Part shown: in pieces, positions 10,101-17,438 of the stretch
How positions within the stretch are numbered: the first letter of the stretch is position 1
Layout of the letters: the number at the start of each line of letters is the position of its first letter
Assembly (NCBI RefSeq): GCF_000186865.1
Contig: NW_008705565.1
Span: 2,760,057 to 2,820,342 of the forward strand
Reading direction: 5' to 3'
Length of the DNA: 60,286 nt
From: Aureococcus anophagefferens
Lineage: Eukaryota; Sar; Pelagophyceae; Pelagomonadales; Pelagomonadaceae
Position numbers and translations under genes: made by a program
Notes under the pieces: generated by a model
The model's input: the letters and a program-made list of their open reading frames with translations, nothing else
The model's database searches: none
Told to the model about the DNA's origin: nothing

Positions 10101-10217
10101 GCCTACGACACGTTCACGCAGATGTCCCTCTCCGGCGAGCAGGCGCTCCTGCTCCTCTCCTACACGTCCTTCCTCGTCCGCGACAACGCGGCCTGGTTCG
10201 AGGCCATGCTCGGCTGA
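7138..10217 (+). CDS. Secreted cysteine-rich patatin/cPLA2-like phospholipase, eight exons, three introners
   Basis: The gene predicts a 713-residue secreted acyl hydrolase. Proposed exons: 7138-7182, 7330-7407, 7475-7656, 7722-7908, 7946-8198, 8410-9289, 9490-9622, 9834-10217; the joined length divides by three. The first encodes a signal peptide (MRTCIVACLAARAAG), though its boundary is the least certain. Exons 2-4 encode two or three related Cys-rich modules (HTCEWCAS, CHEVDS, CADKCCAS). The catalytic domain has the oxyanion loop SGGGTRSYA, the nucleophile elbow GVSGGSW and the dyad Asp in GDGGVLENNGL, all in the order of the cPLA2/patatin fold. The last three introns are introners B1, B2 and A1, all verified by frame; the 65-nt intron at 7657-7721 would be GC-AG and the one at 7909-7945 only 37 nt. 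Substrate is unknown. Confidence 0.75.
8207..8409 (+). mobile_element. Introner B1 (family B, diverged)
   Basis: This 203-bp element forms intron 5 of the lipase gene (8199-8409). TSDs are GCCCCCAC (8199-8206) and GCCCCTAC (8410-8417), one mismatch. The 3' end CCTGCCCAG gives the acceptor and the TSD gives a GC donor. The left end is degraded (CGGGGCGGGA instead of CTGGGCAGGA) and the core has one change, so it looks like one of the older family B insertions here. Splicing joins codons to read AALLCPYAPPSN. Confidence 0.85.
9298..9489 (-). mobile_element. Introner B2 (family B)
   Basis: Full-length 192-bp family B element in the lipase gene, reversed relative to the gene. The perfect 8-bp TSD GTGGGACC is at 9290-9297 and 9490-9497. 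Intron 9290-9489 runs from the GT of the first TSD copy to the element's terminal CAG and restores DRAAWDPAARAP. Confidence 0.93.
9631..9833 (-). mobile_element. Introner A1 (family A)
   Basis: Full-length 203-bp family A element, reversed relative to the lipase gene, with termini CTGTGTGGAAATC and GATTTCCACACAG. The perfect TSD GTCTTCCG is at 9623-9630 and 9834-9841. The intron 9623-9833 is GT-AG and phase 0. It lies only 133 bp downstream of introner B2. Confidence 0.94.
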
Positions 10218-10719
10218 CGGCCGGTCGCCCCTCTCCCGGCACGGACCGGCGCCGCGGTGCGCGCCGGACGGCATATGCATCGCATCTCGTCTCTGCTTAA
10301 TACTGAGCTTCTCCGCCCAGAGAGATCCAGACCGGGGGGCAACACCATTCAAACAAGATCTTATTGTCCGAGAGACGTCGGGGCAAAGTTTCCTGGCCAC
10401 CCGATTTTTGTTGCAGCACTTTTGATGCATTTTCGGACCTGGGGCGACGCCCCAGAGCCACTCGTTCAAAAGTATCTCTGCAACAAAAATAATGAAGGGC
10501 TTCGGACAAAAGCTCAGAGCCACTCGTTCCAAAGTCGTGCTTGAATCGTATTGCCCCCCGGTCTCCAGAGCGCCCGCGCCGGGGATCCGGATGATGAAAA
10601 AATAAATGCTTTTTTTTTTTTGAAGTTTGTCGTCGGCGGCGGGCAGCCTGGTGGTGGTCCTCGGCCGCCGCGGCGTTCCCGGCCTCCGGCGCCCGGTGAG
10701 CGGGCCCGCGCGTCGCGCC
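10218..10719. other. Lipase-kinesin spacer
   Basis: This 502-bp spacer is mostly filled by the MITE-like element. After it lies a T10 run just before 10621 and the presumed kinesin leader. No gene is supported. Confidence 0.5.
10329..10564. mobile_element. MITE-like inverted-repeat element, unrelated to the introners
   Basis: A 236-bp AT-richer block between the lipase stop and the kinesin start. Its ends are imperfect inverted repeats of about 28 bp beginning AGACCGGGGGGCAA (left 10329-10357, right 10537-10564). Inside are a direct repeat GAGCCACTCGTTC (10455 and 10517) and further inverted segments around TTTTTGTTGCAG and CTGCAACAAAAA, so the whole could fold as a hairpin. I find no clear TSD and no second copy in the window. 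Confidence 0.6.
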
Positions 10720-12672
10720 ATGTCGGCGAGAAAGGCGCCGGCGGCCAAGGACAACGCGAACGTGAGCGTCTACTGCCGCATCCGGCCGCTGTCGAAGCGC
10801 GACACGGACCACGGCGGCGTCGTGACGATCACGACCGACGGGTCCCGCGCGGCCCTGACCCACGCCGGCGAGGTCCACAACTTCGCCTTCGACAAGGTCT
10901 TCGACCTCGACGCGACGCAGCAGCAGGTCTTCGACGGCGTCCGCGTCAGCGACAGCGTGAACTCGGTGCTCGGCGGCTACAACGCGACGATCTTCGCCTA
11001 CGGCCAGACGGCGAGCGGGAAGACGCACACCATGGAGGGCGCGGACATCGGGGACCCCGTCACGCGGGGCATCATCCCGCGGGCCGCGGCCGCGCTCTTC
11101 GCGGGCGTCGCCGAGGCGCCGGGCGAGATCGAGTTCGCGATCAAGGTGAGCTTCGTCGAGATCTACCTCGAGCGCATCCGGGACCTGCTCGACACCTTCG
11201 GCCAGAAGAAGACGAACCTGCAGATCCGCGAGGACCCCAACTCCGGCATCTACGTCGCGGGCTGCACGGAGACGTTCGTCACGTGCGAGTCCGAACTACT
11301 CAAATGCATGCACCTCGGCCACCGGAGCCGCGCGACGGCGGCGACGGGCATGAACGAGGGCTCGAGCCGGTCCCACTCCGTGCTGAGTTGCACCGTGCAG
11401 CAGAAGAACACGGAGACGGACGCGACGCGCGTCGGCAAATTGGTGCTCGTGGATTTGGCGGGGTCGGAGATGGTGCGGAAGACGCACGCCGCGGGCCAGC
11501 AGCTCGAGGAGGCCAAGACCATCAACAAGTCGCTGAGCGCCCTGGGCCAAGTCATCAACGCGCTCACGGACGACAAGAAGGCGCACGTGCCCTACCGCGA
11601 TTCCAAGCTCACGCGCATGCTCCAGGACTCGCTCGGCGGCAACGCGAAGACGGCGTTGATCGTCGCCTGCAGCGCGTCGACGGAGAACTCCTTCGAGACG
11701 CTGTCGACGCTGCGCTTCGGCCAGCGCGCCAAGGCCGTCAAGAACAAGCCCAAGGTCAACGAGCGCAAGTCCGTCGAGGAGCTCACGGCGCTGCTCCACA
11801 AGGCCGAGGCCGCCATCGACATGCAGTCGACCTACATCGCGGCCCTCGAGCTCCAGGTCGGCGACGGCTCCGGCGCGGGCGCCGCGGCGCCCGCGGGCGC
11901 CGGCGGCGGCGCCGGCGACGCGGAATCCGTCGCGCAGATTTTGGACCTCCAGCAGAAGATCGCGTCGCTCACGGAGGAGCTCGCCGAGGAGCGGGCCGAG
12001 TCGAAGCGCTGCGCCAAGGAGGCGCGGGACCTGACGAACCTGCTCCACGAGAAGGAGACGCTCTTGGTGCAGGCGGGCGAGCTCATGGCCGAGGTCGAGG
12101 CGAAGATGGAGGAGACGGTCGCGGACCAGGCGTCGCTCGCGGCGAAGAACGAGCTCCTGGCCAAGGAGAAGCAGGCCGCGGGGGAGAAGGCCGAGTTCCG
12201 CGTCCGCGAGCTCGAGCTCCGCCTCGAGAAGGAGTACAACGTCGACGCGCGGCTCCGCAAGGAGGACGCGGACGACGCGGCGATATCGCGCGGCGTCTCC
12301 GGCGGCGCGGCGCCGGGCCCGGCGGGCGGCGTCCGCGGCTNNNNNNNNNNNNNNNNNNNNNNNNNNNNNNNNNNNNNNNNNNNNNNNNNNTACGCGGCCC
12401 TCGAGCTCAACCTCGGCGAGTCCGCGAAGATGATCGCGCTCCGCGACGAGCGCATCCTCGCGCTCGAGCGCGAGTCGAGCGACGGCTTCGCGGCCGCGAC
12501 GGCGGAGACGCAGCAGCTCGCCAAGCTCGTCAAGGAGCTCGAGCTCAAGCTCCTCAACAAGAAGCCGACGATCGTCGAGAAGGTCGCCGCGGGGCCGCGG
12601 ACGCTCCGCGGCGGCACGGGCGCGCGCGACGAGGGCGCGGCGAAGAAGGCGTCCTCCTGGTGGAATCGATGA
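10720..12672 (+). CDS. Kinesin motor protein (interrupted by an assembly gap)
   Basis: An N-terminal kinesin motor (about residues 14-345) is followed by coiled coil. Visible motor motifs are the start NVSVYCRIRPL, the P-loop GQTASGKT (95-102), switch I NEGSSRSH, switch II LVDLAGSE and the microtubule-binding VPYRDSKLTRMLQDSLGGNAKT. The neck follows as RAKAVKNKPKVNE. Sequence closeness suggests the kinesin-1 group, though the tail is too short and gapped to decide. The N gap removes part of the stalk; both sides read in the same frame at the written gap size, but that size is probably a placeholder, so length is unknown. The ATG at 10720 was chosen over 10627 because the extension is not kinesin-like. 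Confidence 0.92.
   Translation: MSARKAPAAKDNANVSVYCRIRPLSKRDTDHGGVVTITTDGSRAALTHAGEVHNFAFDKVFDLDATQQQVFDGVRVSDSVNSVLGGYNATIFAYGQTASGKTHTMEGADIGDPVTRGIIPRAAAALFAGVAEAPGEIEFAIKVSFVEIYLERIRDLLDTFGQKKTNLQIREDPNSGIYVAGCTETFVTCESELLKCMHLGHRSRATAATGMNEGSSRSHSVLSCTVQQKNTETDATRVGKLVLVDLAGSEMVRKTHAAGQQLEEAKTINKSLSALGQVINALTDDKKAHVPYRDSKLTRMLQDSLGGNAKTALIVACSASTENSFETLSTLRFGQRAKAVKNKPKVNERKSVEELTALLHKAEAAIDMQSTYIAALELQVGDGSGAGAAAPAGAGGGAGDAESVAQILDLQQKIASLTEELAEERAESKRCAKEARDLTNLLHEKETLLVQAGELMAEVEAKMEETVADQASLAAKNELLAKEKQAAGEKAEFRVRELELRLEKEYNVDARLRKEDADDAAISRGVSGGAAPGPAGGVRGXXXXXXXXXXXXXXXXXYAALELNLGESAKMIALRDERILALERESSDGFAAATAETQQLAKLVKELELKLLNKKPTIVEKVAAGPRTLRGGTGARDEGAAKKASSWWNR
12341..12390. other. 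Assembly gap of 50 N
   Basis: A run of 50 N inside the kinesin coiled-coil region. The left flank is GC-rich and Gly/Ala-coding, which suggests a stretch difficult to sequence. Confidence 0.99.
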
Positions 12673-12820
12673 GCGCGCCGGGCCGCGCCGGGGGCTCCTA
12701 AAACACGCCTTAGCTCCCCCCGACGCGCGGCGGGGCCGCGCGGAGCGGCCACCGCGGCCGCCGCCTCGCGTCGAGCGCGGCGGCGAAGCGTCGCGAGGAC
12801 CGCGCGCGCGACGGGAGGAC

Positions 12821-13177
12821 CTAGCGCGGCTCCGGCGGGACGGCGGTGATCCAGGGGGTTGCGCGCAGCTCCGGCGGCAGGTGTTGGAGGAAGGCCTCCG
12901 CGCACTCCTTGCACTCGGCGCACTCGATGCGGCGGCCGCACTCGACGCAGCCCTGCCCGCGGCGGCAGGTGCCGCAGCAGTCGCAGTAGTCCACGCCGCA
13001 GGCGCAGCGGAAGCTGCTCGGCAGGCCGCAGGTGAAGCACGTCCGCCCCGCCGGCGGGTGGGCGTCGCCCAGGGGAAGCTCGACCGGCTGCGCCGGCTGC
13101 GACGGCGGCGGCGGCTTCGGCGCCGCGGACGACCGCGAGTCGCGCGTCGTCGACTTGCGCCCCGGGAGCCACGACAT
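12821..13177 (-). CDS. Small cysteine-rich putative zinc-binding protein
   Basis: A 118-residue protein with a Pro-rich N-terminus and a dense cysteine cluster (about residues 47-92) made of CxxC, CxC and CxxCxxC spacings: CFTCG, CACG, CDCCGTC, CVECGR, CAECKEC. The pattern suggests two or three zinc knuckles, but I cannot match it to a named finger. The gene lies convergent to the kinesin and starts close to the small TGGCAAATTTGC-containing spacer that it shares with its upstream neighbour. Confidence 0.65.
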   Translation of the reverse strand: MSWLPGRKSTTRDSRSSAAPKPPPPSQPAQPVELPLGDAHPPAGRTCFTCGLPSSFRCACGVDYCDCCGTCRRGQGCVECGRRIECAECKECAEAFLQHLPPELRATPWITAVPPEPR

Positions 13178-13345
13178 GCTGGCGAGTGTGGGGCGTCCCT
13201 CAGACCGCGAATAGGGGTCCTACATAGCCTCTGGCAAATTTGCTATGTTGCGATTCAGCGACGAGATGTTGCACGGGAGACTCGGCGACGCCGTAGCTTA
13301 CGCGGCGGGAGGCGTCAGATGGGGACGGGTCGGGGCGAAGGCCCC

Positions 13346-15094
13346 TCAGCTTAGGGCGAGCATGCGCGCGAGGAGCTGTGCGGGCTGGAGCTCGCGGAGG
13401 CACGGCCGCAGCGCCTCGATGTTCAGCACGTGGACGAAGGGCCGCTGGTCGGCGAGGTAGGCCGCGGGGTCGTCGTGGAGGACGACGCGCGCGGGGAAGG
13501 CCGGAAGCTCGGCCTTCGTCGATCCGCGCCGCGAGGCGCCGGAATCGGCGACGAAGTTGCCCGTCGCGCGGTCGTACAGAGCCGCGCGGTACGCGAACCC
13601 TAAGATCAGCGCCGGCCAAGTGATCCAGCACCACATGAGGAATTGGAAGAGATAAGCGATGAGGTGCTTGGGCGCGGGCTCGTCGAAGGAGAACGACGGG
13701 ACGTGGTAGCGGTGGTCGACGACGCTCGTGCCCGCGACGCGGCCGCAGTCGACGATGCCCGAGGGCGGTGCGCGGGAGTTCCAGCGCCACCGCATGGTGT
13801 AGGCGATGCAAAGTAAGAGGTGCAAGCTGGTCCGTCGAACCTCCATGTACATGGCCAAACAAAAGCCCAAGTAAGCGCCAAGCACCTTGAACGGGCGGCA
13901 GACGTCCGAGACGAACAACGGCGGGAGCTCCTCGATCTCCATGCGCGGGACCCGGAGCCACACGACCCAGACGAGCCCGGGCCGGGGCGCGAGAGTCTGG
14001 CCCATCATGAGGTTTCGCACCTTCGCGTAGGTCGCGCCGAGCGACGCGACGAGCGCCGACTTCGTGAACATGTTCGCCATCCAGCTCGGCAGCGGGCACG
14101 TAGCCGCGTGCGCCCGGTCCTCGTCCGCGTGGTCGCCGTCGAAGACGCCCGACCCCTGCACGTTGTTCATGTTCGTCGCCGCCCGCCCCTCCCACGTCTC
14201 GCGGAACATCTCATTCTTCCTCCGCCGGCCGTTGTCGAGCAGGCCCGTGTAGAAGAAATCCTCGTCCGTCGGCTGGTCCATACTCTCCTTGGGGATCTGC
14301 GGCCCGTCCTCCGCCGCGGCCGCCGCCTCGAACTCGTCCATGGGCTCGTTCAGGTCGTCGTCGTCGGGACCGTAGGGGTCCGGCGTCCGCACGTCGCTTG
14401 CGGACTCGAAAAATTCCTCCCAGCGACGCGGGTCCGGCTTGAAGGTTGATGTTGCCTGCATGGACCTCAGGCCGGCCCAGACCGTGGCCTGGAACAGGCA
14501 CAGCTGGGCCTTCATCAGCACGAGAAGAACGAACAGGCCCAGTCGATTCCTCCTCGGTTCGAGGTCGTCAGTCCCCTCGTACCAGAAGAACCGGAAGAAA
14601 GCGCCCAGTATTGAGTAGACGCCGTAGAAGCACGCCGCCGCAACGATAGTCGCCTCGGGCAGCGAGATGAGCCCCTGGGCGTCGGCGACGATCCCGGCGA
14701 AGGCTGTACCGACGAGGAACGAGGTCTCGCCGCCTGGCGCGATTCTTTGCAGCGGTCCCTTCTTCCAGGCGCTCGTGATTACGCCCGCGCCGAGGATGCA
14801 TTCCACGGTGATTCGCTCCGCGTCCCGGAGCACCGCGTTCGGCATGAAGAAGCGCGCCCGAATCTTGTCGAGGTTTCTTTCCGTCCTGGCAAGCGAGAAT
14901 GAAAACTCGCGCGAGAGCAGTGAAACGTTGCTGTCACGCTGGTCCGCGTAGTTGTCGACGCCGAAGTGCCACGCCGCGGACGCGGCGACGAGGAGGAGGA
15001 AGGCCGCGCGCGGCAAAGCCTTGCGGAGCTTCGACACGTAGCCGCCGCTTCCATCGTAACGCTGGAACAATGTCGTGGCGGATGCTGCTCCCAT
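13346..15094 (-). CDS. Multi-pass membrane protein of unknown function
   Basis: A 582-residue protein. Hydrophobic segments are visible near the N-terminus (LPRAAFLLLVAASAAWHF), in the middle (ATIVAAACFYGVYSILGAFFRFFW, LGLFVLLVLMKAQLCLFQ) and near the C-terminus (YLFQFLMWCWITWPALILGFAY). An acidic cytosolic or lumenal linker separates the two membrane blocks. I recognise no family. The ATG at 15094 avoids an Arg-rich extension. Base composition is less GC-biased than in flanking housekeeping genes, a feature shared with its divergent neighbour. Confidence 0.65.
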   Translation of the reverse strand: MGAASATTLFQRYDGSGGYVSKLRKALPRAAFLLLVAASAAWHFGVDNYADQRDSNVSLLSREFSFSLARTERNLDKIRARFFMPNAVLRDAERITVECILGAGVITSAWKKGPLQRIAPGGETSFLVGTAFAGIVADAQGLISLPEATIVAAACFYGVYSILGAFFRFFWYEGTDDLEPRRNRLGLFVLLVLMKAQLCLFQATVWAGLRSMQATSTFKPDPRRWEEFFESASDVRTPDPYGPDDDDLNEPMDEFEAAAAAEDGPQIPKESMDQPTDEDFFYTGLLDNGRRRKNEMFRETWEGRAATNMNNVQGSGVFDGDHADEDRAHAATCPLPSWMANMFTKSALVASLGATYAKVRNLMMGQTLAPRPGLVWVVWLRVPRMEIEELPPLFVSDVCRPFKVLGAYLGFCLAMYMEVRRTSLHLLLCIAYTMRWRWNSRAPPSGIVDCGRVAGTSVVDHRYHVPSFSFDEPAPKHLIAYLFQFLMWCWITWPALILGFAYRAALYDRATGNFVADSGASRRGSTKAELPAFPARVVLHDDPAAYLADQRPFVHVLNIEALRPCLRELQPAQLLARMLALS

Positions 15095-15247
15095 GACGGA
15101 CGATGTTGCGGATGTGCGGGGAAGGCGCGGGAGCAGGGGCGCGGCAGTCGCGGGAGCAGGGGCGCGGCCGGAGACGACGCCTATCACGACGCGCGGCTCT
15201 TCAACACGTCGCTTGAGGATTGCCACAGCGACCAAGTGCTGTCGACC

Positions 15248-16129
15248 ATGCAGCTGACGCCGCCGTCGTCTCCGTCGCAGCTGCGCGGCGCGCGCCGTTC
15301 GCCCCCCGACTCTGCCCGGTCGCGCCACAGCCAGGGCCGCGACCGCTCGGCGAGCCCTGTGCGACGCTCTTCGCTCGACGGCCTCGGGCGGCGCAGCGAC
15401 CTCGGAACCGCTCTCCCTCCGCCGCCGGCCGACGACTGGAGCGGGCTCAACGACCGCCTGCGGCGCGACTACGACGAAAATGTCGCGCTCCTGGCCGAGG
15501 CGAAGGCGCGCCGCGAGCTCATCGTCCTGCCCGACGAACCTCGCCGCGCGCGCGGAGCGAAACTTGAGATGTGGCTCGCGGAGTGCGCGAAGCTGACGGG
15601 CGCGCAGGACCGCGCGATCGCGGACCTAGAGGCCAAGGTCAACCCGTCGGAGGACTGCGCGCGCGCCCGGCTGGCGCTCGCGCGGCCTTTCTATGCGTCT
15701 GAAGTGACGACGGCGCTCAACGCCGTGCTCGACCCAGTTCGCGAGCAGCTCGAGATGATCGACGACGCTAAGCGGCGCGTGCCGAAGCAGCTCGAAGAGC
15801 GCTACTCTGCCGCTGCCATGGCGCTCGAGGGAGGGAATGAAGTTCCGATCATCAAGAAATCATGGACACATCCGGTGCCGAAGGAGCGGGTGGAGCTTCC
15901 ACCGTACGGAGTGGTCGAGCTAGAGTGCCCACAATGCGGGGGCAGATGGGATCGAAGATTTGGTACAATCTACGAAAAGTTCCACGGACACCAAGACTAC
16001 GTGAGCTTCAAGTGTCCGGATTGTACCTCTTCCATTGCAATCGAACCGTCCGAATTTGGATTCGGGCTCCAAGACCAGAACCAAATGTTCCGAAGTGACA
16101 GAGGTCGTTGGAAGGCGCGGTTCCGTTGA
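15248..16129 (+). CDS. Hypothetical protein with C-terminal zinc ribbon
   Basis: The 293-residue frame begins MQLTPPSSPSQL and has a Ser/Arg-rich N-terminal third, a charged helical middle and a C-terminal pair of CxxC knuckles (ECPQCGGRW and FKCPDCTSS, about 31 residues apart) that looks like a zinc ribbon or a zinc-binding 3CxxC-type domain. The final 300 bases are clearly less GC-rich than the neighbours. The start is uncertain because the frame stays open upstream. It is divergent to the membrane-protein gene, with 153 bp between the starts. Confidence 0.6.
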   Translation: MQLTPPSSPSQLRGARRSPPDSARSRHSQGRDRSASPVRRSSLDGLGRRSDLGTALPPPPADDWSGLNDRLRRDYDENVALLAEAKARRELIVLPDEPRRARGAKLEMWLAECAKLTGAQDRAIADLEAKVNPSEDCARARLALARPFYASEVTTALNAVLDPVREQLEMIDDAKRRVPKQLEERYSAAAMALEGGNEVPIIKKSWTHPVPKERVELPPYGVVELECPQCGGRWDRRFGTIYEKFHGHQDYVSFKCPDCTSSIAIEPSEFGFGLQDQNQMFRSDRGRWKARFR

Positions 16130-16201
16130 CCTTGCGCACCGCCTCACGGTACCGGTGACAAGGTGAAGATCGTCGCCATCACCGCGTGCTAGATCGTCGC
16201 G

Positions 16202-17203
16202 CTAGAACTTTACGACCTGGTCCGCCGCGTAGCCCAGGTCCCGGAGGAGCCCGGCGAGCGCCGGGTCGTCGCGGGGGCCGGCGAGCGCCTCGTACATGCC
16301 CGGCGGCCCGCAGACGAAGACCTTCACGTCCGCGTGGGGCGGCGCGACGTACTCGGAGACGAGCCGCGCGTCGACGCGGCCGCGGCGGCCGGCCCACGCG
16401 GAGCCCGCGGGCTCGCGCGTCAGCGTGGTGACGACGGTGAGCCGCGGGTGCGCGTCGGCCCAGGCGTCGAGGGCCTCGACGGCGAGGGCGTCCTCGCGCG
16501 TCTTGTGGCTCGCGAGGACCGTCACGGCCGTCTCGTCGCCCGGCGAGCCGAGGACCGCGTGGAGCGCCTGGAGCATGGGCGTGACGCCCGAGCCGCCCGC
16601 GATCATGGCCAGGTGGGCGGCGCCGAAGGGAAACTGCACTTTGACGTTCTTCGGGACGTGGCTGAAGTCGACGGTGTCGCCGATGGGCAGCTCGGCGAGC
16701 CGCGCGCTCAGCCCGGCGCCCGCGTAGACCTTGACCAGGAGCTCGAAGGACCCGACGAGCGCGTTCGTCGACACGGGCGTGTAGGGCCGGACGACGCCGC
16801 CGGCCCGCGCGAGGAGGCAGGCGCAGGTCGGCAGCCGCAGCGACTCGCCGGCGTCGAGGCCGAAGCGGAGCAGCACGGCGTCGCGGCTCACGTACCGCCG
16901 CGCGGCAAGCGGCAGCGGCCGCCACGACGCGTCGAGCGCGCACTCGCCGGGCGGGGAGAGCGCGGCGGTGGGCGGGCCCGGCGCGTAGGGCCGGAGCTGC
17001 GGCGCGGGCGCCGGCATGCGCAGGAGCAGCAGGCAGGCCGCCGCGAGCAAGCCGAGGCCCGCGGCGGCCGTGGGCTTGTCCGGCAGGAGGCGCACGAGCA
17101 CGCCGCCGCGCTTCGGCGCCGTCGTCCGCGCGGCGACGGCGCGCCGCGTGGCGCCGCGCGACGCGTCGAGGCGCTCGTTCGAGGGCGCGCGTCTCATGTG
17201 CAT
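16202..17203 (-). CDS. NADH-cytochrome b5 reductase
   Basis: A 333-residue flavoprotein that reduces cytochrome b5 with NADH, anchored to the ER or outer mitochondrial membrane by one N-terminal helix (about 46-62). FAD binding is in RPYTPVS (139-145), the NADH site begins at GGSGVTPM (203-210), and CGPPGM is at 298-303. The chain ends in VVKF, where the family usually has a C-terminal aromatic. Length fits the family. Its promoter is shared with the divergent M3 peptidase. Confidence 0.88.
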   Translation of the reverse strand: MHMRRAPSNERLDASRGATRRAVAARTTAPKRGGVLVRLLPDKPTAAAGLGLLAAACLLLLRMPAPAPQLRPYAPGPPTAALSPPGECALDASWRPLPLAARRYVSRDAVLLRFGLDAGESLRLPTCACLLARAGGVVRPYTPVSTNALVGSFELLVKVYAGAGLSARLAELPIGDTVDFSHVPKNVKVQFPFGAAHLAMIAGGSGVTPMLQALHAVLGSPGDETAVTVLASHKTREDALAVEALDAWADAHPRLTVVTTLTREPAGSAWAGRRGRVDARLVSEYVAPPHADVKVFVCGPPGMYEALAGPRDDPALAGLLRDLGYAADQVVKF

Positions 17204-17313
17204 GAGCAGAGCAAGACTGATAGCGACAAAAGAGTGCCGTGTAGGGCTGCAGGCCTGCAGGATTGACGACGCCGCTGTTGTTACCTGCGCCTATTAGCAG
17301 GGCATGCCATTTT

Positions 17314-17336
17314 TTGCCACAGATTTATTGCCACAG
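17314..17336 (+). promoter_or_regulatory. Double TTGCCACA motif in a shared promoter
   Basis: TTGCCACA occurs at 17314 and again at 17329, inside the 235-bp spacer between the cytochrome b5 reductase and M3 peptidase starts. The same octamer recurs in other start regions of the window, which suggests a promoter element. Confidence 0.4.
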
Positions 17337-17438
17337 CAAAAAACTTCAAACAAAAAGTGCACGATGGGTGCAAGAACGCGCCGATCGATGGTGCACGCGC
17401 CATAGAACCGCCCAACTGCGAGCGCACGCGTCGCCGCC

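Noticed and set aside
10551..12701. A second long frame over the kinesin
   Set aside because: It lacks motor motifs; the kinesin frame has the P-loop and switch motifs.
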